The notes under the pieces: model-generated
Databases searched by the model: none
What the model saw: the letters and a program-made list of their open reading frames with translations, nothing else
What the model was told of the DNA's origin: nothing
Assembly (NCBI GenBank): GCA_016840135.1
Contig: JAEOSX010000016.1
Location: 1-58,071 of the forward strand
Reading direction: 5' to 3'
Length of the DNA: 58,071 bases
From: Candidatus Hermodarchaeota archaeon
GTDB taxonomy: Archaea > Asgardarchaeota > Hermodarchaeia > Hermodarchaeales > Hermodarchaeaceae
Part shown: positions 19,306 to 29,001 of the stretch, in pieces
Position numbering within the stretch: the stretch's first letter is position 1
Layout: every line of letters starts with the position of its first letter
Translations under genes and position numbers: made by a program

Positions 19306-19662
19306 TTAATCTGACTGGATATACCCGGCGAGAATTAGACTAACAAACTCGCCGAGTCTACCGGATTTCTTTATCATCTTGAGGAGCTGCACTTCAAGAA
19401 CGGACCTATTCTGAAGTATAGTATTGTCTCGAATGATTGTTAGTTCCACAAGAAGATTCTGAACACGACGGAGTTCAGTAAGTTTAACCAAAGACGTTAA
19501 TCTTTCGAGGAGACGAAATAAATCATCAAGAGTAACGCCCTCCAATCGCTGAATCCTGGAGGGAACTTGGCGACCCTCTAGATATTCTAATGTGATCTGC
19601 CAAAGATCGGGGATTTCACTAATTTTCCCTTGATTCACAGGACTCCCTCGAGGAAACGTCAC
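19306..19662 (-). CDS. Hypothetical protein
   Basis: Ends 3 bp before the 19665-19937 ORF, same strand. Confidence 0.6.
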   Translation of the reverse strand: MTFPRGSPVNQGKISEIPDLWQITLEYLEGRQVPSRIQRLEGVTLDDLFRLLERLTSLVKLTELRRVQNLLVELTIIRDNTILQNRSVLEVQLLKMIKKSGRLGEFVSLILAGYIQSD

Positions 19663-19664
19663 AC

Positions 19665-19937
19665 CTATTCGTACTCTTTGAGGGTCCAGGTGGAATCTAC
19701 CGTTTTTTCTAGTGCTATGCTTATTCGTACACCATTAATTCGCTTTTCCACAGAGATGAGCCCAGAGAGACCACAGGCTTCCTGAATGGTTTCCACCAAC
19801 AGAAGACCTATTGCTCCGATTTCTCGTAGGTTTTCATCACCTGTGTGTGGTGTCACGTCGAAAACAATCCGATTTTCAACATTTACACCTACCCCTTTAT
19901 CTTGTGCTTTCATCCTTACTTCAGTTATTACAATCAC
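19665..19937 (-). CDS. Hypothetical small protein, possibly GHKL/HATPase C-terminal-like
   Basis: GAIGLLLVETIQEACGLSGLISVEKRINGVRISIALEK resembles the end of HATPase domains; weak. Confidence 0.5.
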   Translation of the reverse strand: MIVITEVRMKAQDKGVGVNVENRIVFDVTPHTGDENLREIGAIGLLLVETIQEACGLSGLISVEKRINGVRISIALEKTVDSTWTLKEYE

Positions 19938-20286
19938 CTCAAATTTGGTTTCGGATTAGTTGGATTTTCTTCGCACTTGGAAGTTATGTAGGGTTAGAAT
20001 TTCACCAAGGTTCTGGTTTAGGAGGAATTCTTGGAGCCATTTTTTCACCTCACTTTGCTGTAATGAAGAACTCTGTCAAGTATACTATAAATGAGGATAC
20101 TATTTGATGATGTTAGTAGTCTAATATACCTTCAAACACGATTTAGCACCCTAAATAGCCTTATAATGATATTTTAGTGGATATTAAGCGCCTTAACAAG
20201 TTTCAAGAAGCTAATAATGCCTATTGTTAGGAGTTAATTCGTCAAAAAGAAACTTTTTTCTCCTAAGCTTGTCTTTTTGTCAAAAT

Positions 20287-21717
20287 ATGCTTGTGAAGAC
20301 ACAACCAGAAGCTCTAACCCTTATAGAACTCCTAAAGGCTAGAATCTCCAAAGCCATTACATCTCAAAGAGAGCGAACTGAAATTATACTTCTACTTGAT
20401 AATTTGGCAGTTTACGTGAAGCGAATCCTAGGGATAACACTCACAGAGACTGATCTAAACTTGTCGGAACACCCGCATATTAGTGGTTTAGTGGCGATTC
20501 CTCATCAGCGTACACACAACTCGATAGTAAGGCGGCTACGAGTAGTGATTAGATTCAACATAACCTCTTATGACAAGTTGAAACGAGATTTATTACTAGG
20601 GCTCTTTCCGCAATACGCTGACCCATTAAAAGGTAGAGAAGTCACCCTGCTTTCATTATTATACCAGCAACCAAGATTATCAACACCACAATTAGCAAAG
20701 GAGTTAGAGGTTAGTACACCTACTGTGAGAAAGCAGATGAAAGAATTAGAGGAGAAAGTAGGATTACGTTTTACAAATTTCGTGGATTCACGAAGATTCA
20801 AATTACGACATTTTGTTGTGTGTTTTAAAACCCGAGGAGTGGAAGCTTCATACAGGCTAGAACAGTTACTTGAAGAGGAGATGTCAACGTATATCAAAAC
20901 AGCCGTTTTTGATGCTGCATATCAGCGAGGTTATGCATCCTTCCAAATCCCAGATCAAGTAAGACCCCTTCGATTATTTCGAAAGCAAATCACGAAGTTA
21001 GAAGAAGTATTTCTTGAAACAATACAAATACACGACATAACAGCAAATTACATGTCAATAAATTTTGATTCTTTTGATTTCGAAACTGGAGACTGGCTCA
21101 TTGAGGGAGATGTCACAACCCTTGGATTAATCACCTTCGCTAAAGAAAACTGGGAGATACTGCCAAAGCCTAGAGGTTTGCCTAACACCCAAACGAGGTC
21201 TTTCGATCAATTGGACTTCTATTTAGCAATATTTCTCATAATGGAGGGCCGAGTGCAAGAAAAGAATCTGATAGACCGACTCGTAAGAGTAGGAATCAGG
21301 AGACCCCGGACTACGATTTCTACAAGAAAGAACAAACTGTTGCAAGAAAAAACCCTGTTGCCTTACATACTCTTTGCGTCACCATTATTACCTGTCTTCC
21401 TTACTTTCGCTATTCGGTGCAACCCTCAGATCACGGAGTTACTAGTTGTGGCAACTGCACAGATGCCGTATGTCTTCATCTCCACTTCTGAGGTTGGCTG
21501 CTTAATAGGAGTTAATGTGTCAAGCCAGTGTCTAGGTTCAATTATCCATCTTCTGTCCTCACTACAAAGAGAGAAGGGAGTTCAGGAAGTAATGCAGATT
21601 CAACAATACAAGAATCTAGGCACAAGGAGTATGGTACGAATCGGGTCAAAGTGGAATGGTAGTTATTGGACTTGGCATGAGGAGGAATTCCTACTGCCAT
21701 CGTTGGGATTAAAATAA
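20287..21717 (+). CDS. Large HTH-domain transcriptional regulator-like protein
   Basis: LLSLLYQQPRLSTPQLAKELEVSTPTVRKQMKELEEKVG is a winged-HTH core; ATG at 20287 preferred over the TTG at 20224. Confidence 0.7.
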   Translation: MLVKTQPEALTLIELLKARISKAITSQRERTEIILLLDNLAVYVKRILGITLTETDLNLSEHPHISGLVAIPHQRTHNSIVRRLRVVIRFNITSYDKLKRDLLLGLFPQYADPLKGREVTLLSLLYQQPRLSTPQLAKELEVSTPTVRKQMKELEEKVGLRFTNFVDSRRFKLRHFVVCFKTRGVEASYRLEQLLEEEMSTYIKTAVFDAAYQRGYASFQIPDQVRPLRLFRKQITKLEEVFLETIQIHDITANYMSINFDSFDFETGDWLIEGDVTTLGLITFAKENWEILPKPRGLPNTQTRSFDQLDFYLAIFLIMEGRVQEKNLIDRLVRVGIRRPRTTISTRKNKLLQEKTLLPYILFASPLLPVFLTFAIRCNPQITELLVVATAQMPYVFISTSEVGCLIGVNVSSQCLGSIIHLLSSLQREKGVQEVMQIQQYKNLGTRSMVRIGSKWNGSYWTWHEEEFLLPSLGLK

Positions 21718-21750
21718 TCGTATCATTTCTTCATTCTCGGTTATCGTCAT

Positions 21751-22776
21751 ATGCCCAATCGAACTGCCCGTGAAGGCGATTTCATCGAGACAATGGAGGG
21801 ACTTATTTTCGATGTGAAAGGGCTGGTTCATCCACCAGAACGAGCTATTGCCTTTTTGCGATATTATCCCTTAGAAACTGGTTCTCGGCAACGAGCAGGA
21901 TGCACCTACGGGAAAGTCTACAAGCTAGAAGACCGATTTGAAATTCTACGCAAAAACCATCCTCAATACTTGTACGAGGACCCTATATTTGGGCTAAAAC
22001 TTCAGGGAGTTCCTTTATCATCAATACGTCAGGTATGCCAACCCATCGAAGTGCTTGAGCAACTAAGGAATCAAGAGAACCGAGATGCCCTTCAAGAGGA
22101 TACTGTCACCTTAGCTAGGCTAATCCAAGAAGCTTCCAGCATTGAACCTAGTAAACTCGGAATATCGGGTAGTATCCTTGTAAACCTACACGAACCCGAC
22201 TCAGACATCGATCTCATTGTTTATAGCCGCCAAGCCGCCCGAGCAGTTCAAAGATCTCTTCGGCATATTCACAGAACAAAGAAAGACGGGATAGCTGGAT
22301 ATAACCAAGAAACGTATCAGCCGATTTTCGACCTAAGATGGAAGAGTAGTGGATTATCCTTTGAGGAGGCACTGGAAATCGATTCTCCAAAAGCAATGCA
22401 TGGTACATTTTATGAGAGACACTATTTCATTCGCGCGATACTGGATTGGGATGAAGTTGACGAAACTTATGGTGATCGTCGTTATCAGCAAATTGGTTAT
22501 GCCAGAGCCCGTGTACGCATCACTGATCACTCGGAAGGGTTGTTCACACCTTGCAGCTATAAAATACAGGAAGTAAGTATACACGGTGCTAAGAAGATTC
22601 GAGAAATCGTGAGTTTCAGGGGGCGATTCAGTGAACAAGCCCAGAAAGGGGATATAGTTGTTGTCAGGGGAACCTTAGAAGAAGTATTGACAAAGAATGA
22701 TCGATGGACAAGGTTCGTGCTAGGCAGTAATCCGCAAGACATTCTAATCCCGGAGAAACTGGTGAAGATAGATTAG
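21751..22776 (+). CDS. Predicted nucleotidyltransferase (MNT/Pol-beta fold), tandem copy 1
   Basis: LGISGSILVNLHEPDSDIDLIVYS fits hGS...DhDh. Confidence 0.8.
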   Translation: MPNRTAREGDFIETMEGLIFDVKGLVHPPERAIAFLRYYPLETGSRQRAGCTYGKVYKLEDRFEILRKNHPQYLYEDPIFGLKLQGVPLSSIRQVCQPIEVLEQLRNQENRDALQEDTVTLARLIQEASSIEPSKLGISGSILVNLHEPDSDIDLIVYSRQAARAVQRSLRHIHRTKKDGIAGYNQETYQPIFDLRWKSSGLSFEEALEIDSPKAMHGTFYERHYFIRAILDWDEVDETYGDRRYQQIGYARARVRITDHSEGLFTPCSYKIQEVSIHGAKKIREIVSFRGRFSEQAQKGDIVVVRGTLEEVLTKNDRWTRFVLGSNPQDILIPEKLVKID

Positions 22777-22840
22777 AGAAAAAACTAGTTCCATACTTCA
22801 TGTTAATCAATTCTAGTAATAGAATCGGAGTCTACTGTAG

Positions 22841-23872
22841 ATGCGTAAACCAAAAGACAAGGATTTCATAGAGACTTCTGAAGGACTGATATTTTGCGTG
22901 GTTGGATACCTTCACCCACCAGACGCGTACACTGCTTACCTTAAGTATCGTCCTGGGAAGGAGGGAAAGTGGAAACGAAGCGGTGTTCGTTATAAAAGGA
23001 TGATACAGCTTTACAGCGCAGCCAAAATACAAACTGGTAGCAGCTGGCTACGCAAACACTACCCCGAATACATATCACTATGCAATGTCCGTGGAATTGA
23101 GCTTCCGTTAGTTCCACGAAAACATGTTACGCGATATTATAACCCAGAAGCACGGTTACCTGAAGTGTTGGATAGACCAAGGGATTCCTTGGAAGTAAAA
23201 ACAGCCCGTCTGGTAAATCACCTCTCGGAATCATCTGGTGTAGAGACCAGTAAATTCGGAGTAACTGGTTCGATTCTGTTAGGAACTCATCACCCAAGGT
23301 TTTCAGACATTAACATCACAGTTCTTGGTGACTCCAATGCCCAGGGGATTCTCGAGTCTTGTGATTCAATTTACGAGAAAGAAATTGAGCCTTTCTCAGC
23401 AAAGGAGATTGAGATATGGCAAAAGGAGAGAGCCCACCTTCTCGGTATTCCTGACCACTACAAAGACCAGATATTGTGGCCACATTGGCTTAGAGGTCGC
23501 ATCAACGACACACCCTTCCACCTTCACCCCACGCGAACAGACGAGGAGATAACTAGCGAATACGGAGAAGAATACTTCACTGCTCTAGAACCTATTGAAC
23601 TTACAGCCACCATCATAGATGATAGTGAAAGTCTGTTTGCACCAGTAAAATTCGGTATTGATGACATTGAAATCATCAAAGGACCTCAGAAACCGCCCCT
23701 GATAACCCGAATCATATCCTTCGAAGGAATTTTCGTCGGTTGCGCAAGCAATGGTGACCGAGTACAAGTTCACGGTATACTAGAAGAGGTGAAAGATAAA
23801 GAGGGTCAGCTTCTACGGCATCAGGTTGTTATCGGCACTTTCAGTACAAAAGGGTGGATTATAGCCCTCTAA
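22841..23872 (+). CDS. Nucleotidyltransferase-like protein, tandem copy 2 with altered DxN motif
   Basis: Paralog of the upstream gene: FGVTGSILLGTHHPRFSDINITVLG. Confidence 0.78.
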   Translation: MRKPKDKDFIETSEGLIFCVVGYLHPPDAYTAYLKYRPGKEGKWKRSGVRYKRMIQLYSAAKIQTGSSWLRKHYPEYISLCNVRGIELPLVPRKHVTRYYNPEARLPEVLDRPRDSLEVKTARLVNHLSESSGVETSKFGVTGSILLGTHHPRFSDINITVLGDSNAQGILESCDSIYEKEIEPFSAKEIEIWQKERAHLLGIPDHYKDQILWPHWLRGRINDTPFHLHPTRTDEEITSEYGEEYFTALEPIELTATIIDDSESLFAPVKFGIDDIEIIKGPQKPPLITRIISFEGIFVGCASNGDRVQVHGILEEVKDKEGQLLRHQVVIGTFSTKGWIIAL

Positions 23873-23936
23873 TACCTGAGGAAGAGATTTATTGAGGTAG
23901 AATGTAAACGATTGCTATCAGGAGCAGTTTGTAGTA

Positions 23937-24335
23937 ATGCCTAGCCTGGAAATCATTTTAGTAACAGGTCGAACCCGACGTCAAGGGGTCGGTCTCGAGC
24001 TCGGAAAACTCAGCGAGACATATTTTGAGGCGACTACGCAGGTACGTCTTGATCCTACAGATATTGAGAAACTCGGAGTAGAAGCTGGAGACACTGTCGA
24101 CGTCAAGACAGAGCACGGAAATGTTATTTTAAAGGTCGTTGTCGCGCCCAGACCAAGCGTTGGTATAGCGTTTATTCCATACGGGCCTTGGGCTAATCTA
24201 CTCATTGGTAGTGAAACCGATTCCACTGGAATGCCAACGATGAAGGGACTTAAAGCTACAATCAGCCCTGCACCTGGTAAGCAGGTGCTTACTCTTCAGG
24301 AATTATTCGCCGAGCTACGAGCCACCATTAGTTAG
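23937..24335 (+). CDS. fwdD: Formylmethanofuran dehydrogenase subunit D
   Basis: Molydopterin-dinucleotide-binding-type domain (VRLDPTDIEKLGVEAGDTVDVKTEHGNVILKV...GIAFIPYGPWANLLI), directly upstream of fwdB. Confidence 0.9.
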   Translation: MPSLEIILVTGRTRRQGVGLELGKLSETYFEATTQVRLDPTDIEKLGVEAGDTVDVKTEHGNVILKVVVAPRPSVGIAFIPYGPWANLLIGSETDSTGMPTMKGLKATISPAPGKQVLTLQELFAELRATIS

Positions 24336-24347
24336 AGGTATTGAGTC

Positions 24348-25754
24348 ATGACAACCGATCCGAAAGATACTGCTGGTATTCTTGCGACTCCTCGTGCACG
24401 TATTGTGAAGAACGTTGTGTGCTGTTTCTGTGGAGCTCTTTGTGATGATATCCAGGTAGCGATAACGCTCACTGGTCCTTTACCCCGAGTACCTGAAGGT
24501 ACAATCATTGAGGCGTTAAACGCTTGTCGCATTGGACATACTAAGTTCCTAAAACTTCGTGATGAACATCGTATTCTAAAACCAGAACTACGCTCGGGTT
24601 CTGACAAGTCTGAGATACGCCAAGTTTCATTAGAAGTTGCTGTGAAAGAGGCGGCGAAGATTCTTGCAAAGGCAAAACGCCCTTTGATTTATGGACTTGC
24701 TAGCACCTCAAATGAAGCTAATGTAAAGGCGCTAGAATTAGCCGAGGTCTGTGGAGGTGTTGTAGACAACACATCCTCGGTCTGCCATGGCCCAGGCATC
24801 GAGGCTGTCCAACGTGCCGGCATTGGAACTGCAACACTAGGTAAAATCAAGAACTATGCGGATATAGTGATTTATTGGGGCTGCAATCCTGTTGCAGCGC
24901 ACCCGCGACATACTCGTCGTTATTCTCAGTTCATTGAAGGCATGTTCCGCAAGGAAGGAGAGCGTAAGGTTTACCATATCGATGTCCGATCTACACGATT
25001 CTCAGATGAAGTTACAGATTTTATCCAAGTCAACCCTAGTGAGGATTACGAGCTAATGGCGGTCATTAGGGCTATGCTTCGAGGACGGGAAATTCAGCGG
25101 GATTCGGTCGCCGGTGTTTCAATGCGTCAAGTGAGAGAGTTTGTTGCAACACTGAAGGATGCAGAGTTCGTGGCAATCTTCTTCGGTTTAGGCCTAACCC
25201 AGAGCTCAGGAAAGGATCATAATATTACACAGGCTATTGACCTTACTGCAGAACTCAACCATCACGCCAAGGCTGTTATTATGCCGATGCGCGGTCATTT
25301 CAACGTGAACGGGTCTAACCATGTCTCAACTTGGACCTACGGGTTTCCATTCTCAGTTAGCCTCGAAACAGGGGCCCCCTATTACATGCCTGGTGAAACT
25401 AGCGCTGTAGATGTTCTAGCAAGAGGTGGAACCGATGCCGTCTTTATCATTGCCGCTGATCCAGCAGCTTCCTTTCCAGCATCAGCTGTAAAACATATGC
25501 TGAAAGTACCGGTAATCACTGTTGATCCGAAGCGCTCAGCAACAACCGAGATTTCAGATGTCGTAATTCCCTCTGCTTATGTTGGCATCGAGGCGGAAGG
25601 CATTCAGACCGCTTATAGGATGGATGGAATTCCCCTTCAATTGAGAAAGATAATCGACGCGCCTAAGGGGATAGAGAGTGACGAACACATACTCGATTTG
25701 CTAGTTCGTGAAGTGTGTCGTCTTAAGGGTATAAAGCGCTATAAACAAACCTAG
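24348..25754 (+). CDS. fwdB: Formylmethanofuran dehydrogenase subunit B
   Basis: VVCCFCGALCDDIQV, SSVCHGPGIEAVQRAG, YADIVIYWGCNPVAAHPRHTRRYS. Confidence 0.95.
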   Translation: MTTDPKDTAGILATPRARIVKNVVCCFCGALCDDIQVAITLTGPLPRVPEGTIIEALNACRIGHTKFLKLRDEHRILKPELRSGSDKSEIRQVSLEVAVKEAAKILAKAKRPLIYGLASTSNEANVKALELAEVCGGVVDNTSSVCHGPGIEAVQRAGIGTATLGKIKNYADIVIYWGCNPVAAHPRHTRRYSQFIEGMFRKEGERKVYHIDVRSTRFSDEVTDFIQVNPSEDYELMAVIRAMLRGREIQRDSVAGVSMRQVREFVATLKDAEFVAIFFGLGLTQSSGKDHNITQAIDLTAELNHHAKAVIMPMRGHFNVNGSNHVSTWTYGFPFSVSLETGAPYYMPGETSAVDVLARGGTDAVFIIAADPAASFPASAVKHMLKVPVITVDPKRSATTEISDVVIPSAYVGIEAEGIQTAYRMDGIPLQLRKIIDAPKGIESDEHILDLLVREVCRLKGIKRYKQT

Positions 25755-25764
25755 CTTGACTGTC

Positions 25765-26460
25765 CTATGCCTGGGGCGACGCTCTCCGTCGGATTCGCCT
25801 GAGTAACTTGGTAATGGTCCACTCACTGAAATCAGAGATGATAAGGGAAGCACTTTGAAGCGCCTCGGGGGAGCTATTGGTTGCAACCGCTATACATTGC
25901 ATATGAGCAGCTTTTACAGCTTCAATACCAACAGGAGAGTCCTCAAAAGCAAGACATCGGGCGACAGGAATTTGTAGGTGTTGGGCAGCTAACAAGTAGC
26001 CTTCAGGATTGGGTTTAAGAAATCGTACATGACTTGAGTCGATTACGGGATTCTCACCCTCAATTCCAAGTGAACGAAGGGCAGCGGCGACATTTGCTGG
26101 GTCACCAGAACTCACAAAGGCGATTTTCAGCCCTGCCTGTTTGACACTTGAATAGAAATCGAGGAAGCCTGGAACTGGGTCAAGTGCCCCTTCAGCAACA
26201 CGCTTCTGGTAGAGCTGGCGGCGCTTGCTAATCCAATCGACAGGGTTCTCAGATACTCCTTTCTCGGAAAACATTGTTTTCATGATATCAAGGGAGCCCA
26301 TGCCAAGGAATCGGTTCTGCCAATCCTTTTGAGTGATTTTGATACCTAGTGATGCGAGGACCTCATTGAAAGTATCTAGATGTAGAAGCTCGCTGTCCAC
26401 CACGGTGCCATCGACATCAAACAATACGGCTTCAACTGGAAGACCAGAAACCCTACGCAT
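25765..26460 (-). CDS. HAD-family hydrolase (beta-phosphoglucomutase-like)
   Basis: AVLFDVDGTVVDSE, AFVSSGDP, CLAFEDSPVGIEAVKAA. Confidence 0.93.
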   Translation of the reverse strand: MRRVSGLPVEAVLFDVDGTVVDSELLHLDTFNEVLASLGIKITQKDWQNRFLGMGSLDIMKTMFSEKGVSENPVDWISKRRQLYQKRVAEGALDPVPGFLDFYSSVKQAGLKIAFVSSGDPANVAAALRSLGIEGENPVIDSSHVRFLKPNPEGYLLAAQHLQIPVARCLAFEDSPVGIEAVKAAHMQCIAVATNSSPEALQSASLIISDFSEWTITKLLRRIRRRASPQA

Positions 26461-26483
26461 AACAACACTACCATTTGACTGGC

Positions 26484-27242
26484 TTATTCAAAGAGTACAT
26501 GTTCAACATCATGGAGGGAGCCACGCCAATCTATTTGGAATTGGGGTTCGTCCACACCTTCGCTGGCCTGATTACCCATATGAGTTGAAACCATACCTAA
26601 GCGGGCTATCTCCTCTTCATTTTCGACAAGGTATGTTCTAATCCCGATTATAGAAGCGCTCATATCGCTCACTGGATCATTCCCCACCATTAAGCATTCC
26701 TGCGGTTGGTTTCCTAGAATTTCTAATATTTTTTGATAGTATTCCGGTCTTGGCTTGCAGTAGCTCATATTCTCAGCATCAGTTATTAGATTGATATCAA
26801 GGTCTGCGATGTTTGCCCACTTGAGACGGTGGGTTGTAGCTCTTTCGGGGAATATCGGGTTAGTAGCTATTACGACTTTCAGCCCTGCCTCAAGAGCGTG
26901 TTGTACAAGTTGGCGACCCGCGATTGCAGGAGTAGTTAGGGAGCCTAAATGTTGGAAGGCCCCTTGATAGAATTGGTCAAATCGGTTGTAGCAACTCTCA
27001 TAATCGAGGGAAGGAAGATCTGCTAAGAAATGATTAGTAAAAGCTTCAACATTACTCATGGCACCATTGTTTTTCATCATATGCATCGTGGAGGCTAGCA
27101 GTTTCCGGAAGAACGTTTGTCCATCTAGGGTATCGGAAAAGTATGGTGCGGCTAGGCGTGCATATTCTAGAAGGAACTTGTCTTCATCGAACAGAATCAA
27201 TGTATTATCCAAATCAATGAGAAGTGCATCAAATAATGACAG
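26484..27242 (-). CDS. HAD-family hydrolase, probable non-canonical start
   Basis: Extending upstream in frame gives (L)SLFDALLIDLDNTLILFDEDKF with the complete DxD motif; LMVGNDPVSDMSASIIGI. Listed start at 27212 (TTG) truncates motif I. Confidence 0.85.
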   Translation of the reverse strand: MSLFDALLIDLDNTLILFDEDKFLLEYARLAAPYFSDTLDGQTFFRKLLASTMHMMKNNGAMSNVEAFTNHFLADLPSLDYESCYNRFDQFYQGAFQHLGSLTTPAIAGRQLVQHALEAGLKVVIATNPIFPERATTHRLKWANIADLDINLITDAENMSYCKPRPEYYQKILEILGNQPQECLMVGNDPVSDMSASIIGIRTYLVENEEEIARLGMVSTHMGNQASEGVDEPQFQIDWRGSLHDVEHVLFE

Positions 27243-27328
27243 GCCACTCTACCTCTATCTACCTTGAGCGCTCATTCGGAAAAATGAGAAGGGGGGAGGA
27301 TTAAGGGTTTTGAATATCCTAGAATCCT

Positions 27329-27751
27329 CTACTTCGCGAAACCAGGTACTTTTAGACCAAGCTTGGGCGCAATGTTCTCGATAAAGTAACCAATTGCGAA
27401 CGGGATTGCATTGTATTCTTGCTTGAACCCATCGAATGTGAGTACTTCGAGACCCTCATGACCTACGACACCAACGTCGCCATTTCCAGTTAAAATGAAT
27501 TTAACTTCTGCCAGGTTTCCATTCGCTATGAGTAGCTCTTTTGTAAGCGCTAATAGGTCAACACTACCAAGTTGTTCTTGGGATACAATGCGTGTGTGGA
27601 ATCTTACCCATCGATCTGACCGATCAATCACGACATAGAAGGTTCTTTCCTTGATTAGGTATGGTAGGATAAATCGGTCTTCTGAGGGGACTTTCTTGTA
27701 TTTGAGGTCCATCTGCTTCAGAAATTCTTCAATTTTGTCTGTGGCAGCCAT
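27329..27751 (-). CDS. Conserved protein of unknown function, tandem paralog A (possibly YbjN/secretion-chaperone-like fold)
   Basis: Shares LLxANxxLAEVKF...GDVGVVGHEGLEVLTFDGFKQEYNAIPF with the 27825-28286 ORF. Confidence 0.65.
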   Translation of the reverse strand: MAATDKIEEFLKQMDLKYKKVPSEDRFILPYLIKERTFYVVIDRSDRWVRFHTRIVSQEQLGSVDLLALTKELLIANGNLAEVKFILTGNGDVGVVGHEGLEVLTFDGFKQEYNAIPFAIGYFIENIAPKLGLKVPGFAK

Positions 27752-27824
27752 TTCTTTTCACCTTGGGAACTCTATCTCCTCAACTCTCTGTCACCAAAAA
27801 AAGGTTTCTAGTCTTCTCAACCTG

Positions 27825-28286
27825 CTAACCGTAGATTGAGAGCTGATCCTTTGATATCCCGGAGATTCTCAGACCAAATTTTGGTGCAATCTCGGTGATG
27901 AAGTAGTTTATACCGAAGGAAACCGCGTTGAATTCTTGACGGAAACCATCGACCGTTAGAGCCTTCAATCCTTCATGTCCAACAAGGCCTACATCCCCCT
28001 TGGGGGTGATGAAGTATTTTACTTCTGCTAAATCAGAATTTGCCTTTAGTAGAGCCTTGTAGAGTTCGATTTGTTTTTCTGGGCCACGTATTTTTTCATG
28101 AGGGAGGATTATGGTCCAGAATCTTATCCATTTGGCTGACTGATCGATTACTACTGAGAACCTGTTATTCTCTGAATCAACAAAAGGAACGAAGAGACGG
28201 TTTACTTTTCCACCTTCTGGACGCACTTCATAAGTTAGGCGCATAGCTTCAAGATAGCCCTTGATTTTTTCCATGACATTTGGCAT
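27825..28286 (-). CDS. Conserved protein of unknown function, tandem paralog B
   Basis: Shares LLKANSDLAEVKYFITPKGDVGLVGHEGLKALTVDGFRQEFNAVSFG with paralog A; start refined to ATG 28286. Confidence 0.65.
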   Translation of the reverse strand: MPNVMEKIKGYLEAMRLTYEVRPEGGKVNRLFVPFVDSENNRFSVVIDQSAKWIRFWTIILPHEKIRGPEKQIELYKALLKANSDLAEVKYFITPKGDVGLVGHEGLKALTVDGFRQEFNAVSFGINYFITEIAPKFGLRISGISKDQLSIYG

Positions 28287-28439
28287 ATTGGATCTCCTAC
28301 CGCAAAGAAGTGCTTCCCTGAGCCATTTAGGCTCAGAAAAAGGTTTTGCAGCAAATACCAATTAACCAAAGATTTGAGAAAAAAAATCCTCTTAAATAGT
28401 GGACTTGTTTAAGAGATACTTGAAGTTGAGTATCTTGCT

Positions 28440-28649
28440 TTAGGGTTCGAGGGAGAGTGGTCTGCCACAGTTCCTGCAGAGAATGTGTTCCTTCCCCTTT
28501 GCCTTGAGCCAGAAGAAAAAGCGTTTCCTTAGGATGTTATTGTGGTAACAGGCGTAGCATACGATGGTTACCGTTGTTGACCTGGTCTCTGAGGTTTGAG
28601 CCCAGGAATCCAGTACTGCCAACGTATTATCACATCCTTTATTATTCAA
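28440..28649 (-). CDS. Small putative zinc-ribbon protein
   Basis: Two CxxC knuckles (CYAC...CRNCG) in 69 aa. Confidence 0.45.
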   Translation of the reverse strand: MNNKGCDNTLAVLDSWAQTSETRSTTVTIVCYACYHNNILRKRFFFWLKAKGKEHILCRNCGRPLSLEP

Positions 28650-29001
28650 AGATTATCTAGTTGCTTACATATATAGATTCGGAAAAGAAGGTATTTAAAC
28701 CCTTTGTTTTCAGTATACGACTCTATTTTCTTTTGAATTTTATTTTATTCTTTTAATAGCCCATTAGAGGCTGAAAGACGAAAAAAACCCGTCTTAAACT
28801 AAGAAGAACGAGGAAATAACCCTTGAATGCTTCTTTTAATTATCCAGTAATATAGTCGCCCTCAAACACTGAACTAGTCTTTGAAGCCAGACGACATTAA
28901 GAGAGGGACACCATTTGTCAGCAACTTGTAAAAACTTATGAACTCAAAACAGCTTGATAGGAATCCTATACTTCGAGGAAAAATGACGGATTGGTAGCAC
29001 C

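Noticed and set aside
24348-25754. Selenocysteine in FwdB
   Set aside because: Continuous ORF with Cys in the expected CHGP position; no in-frame TGA.
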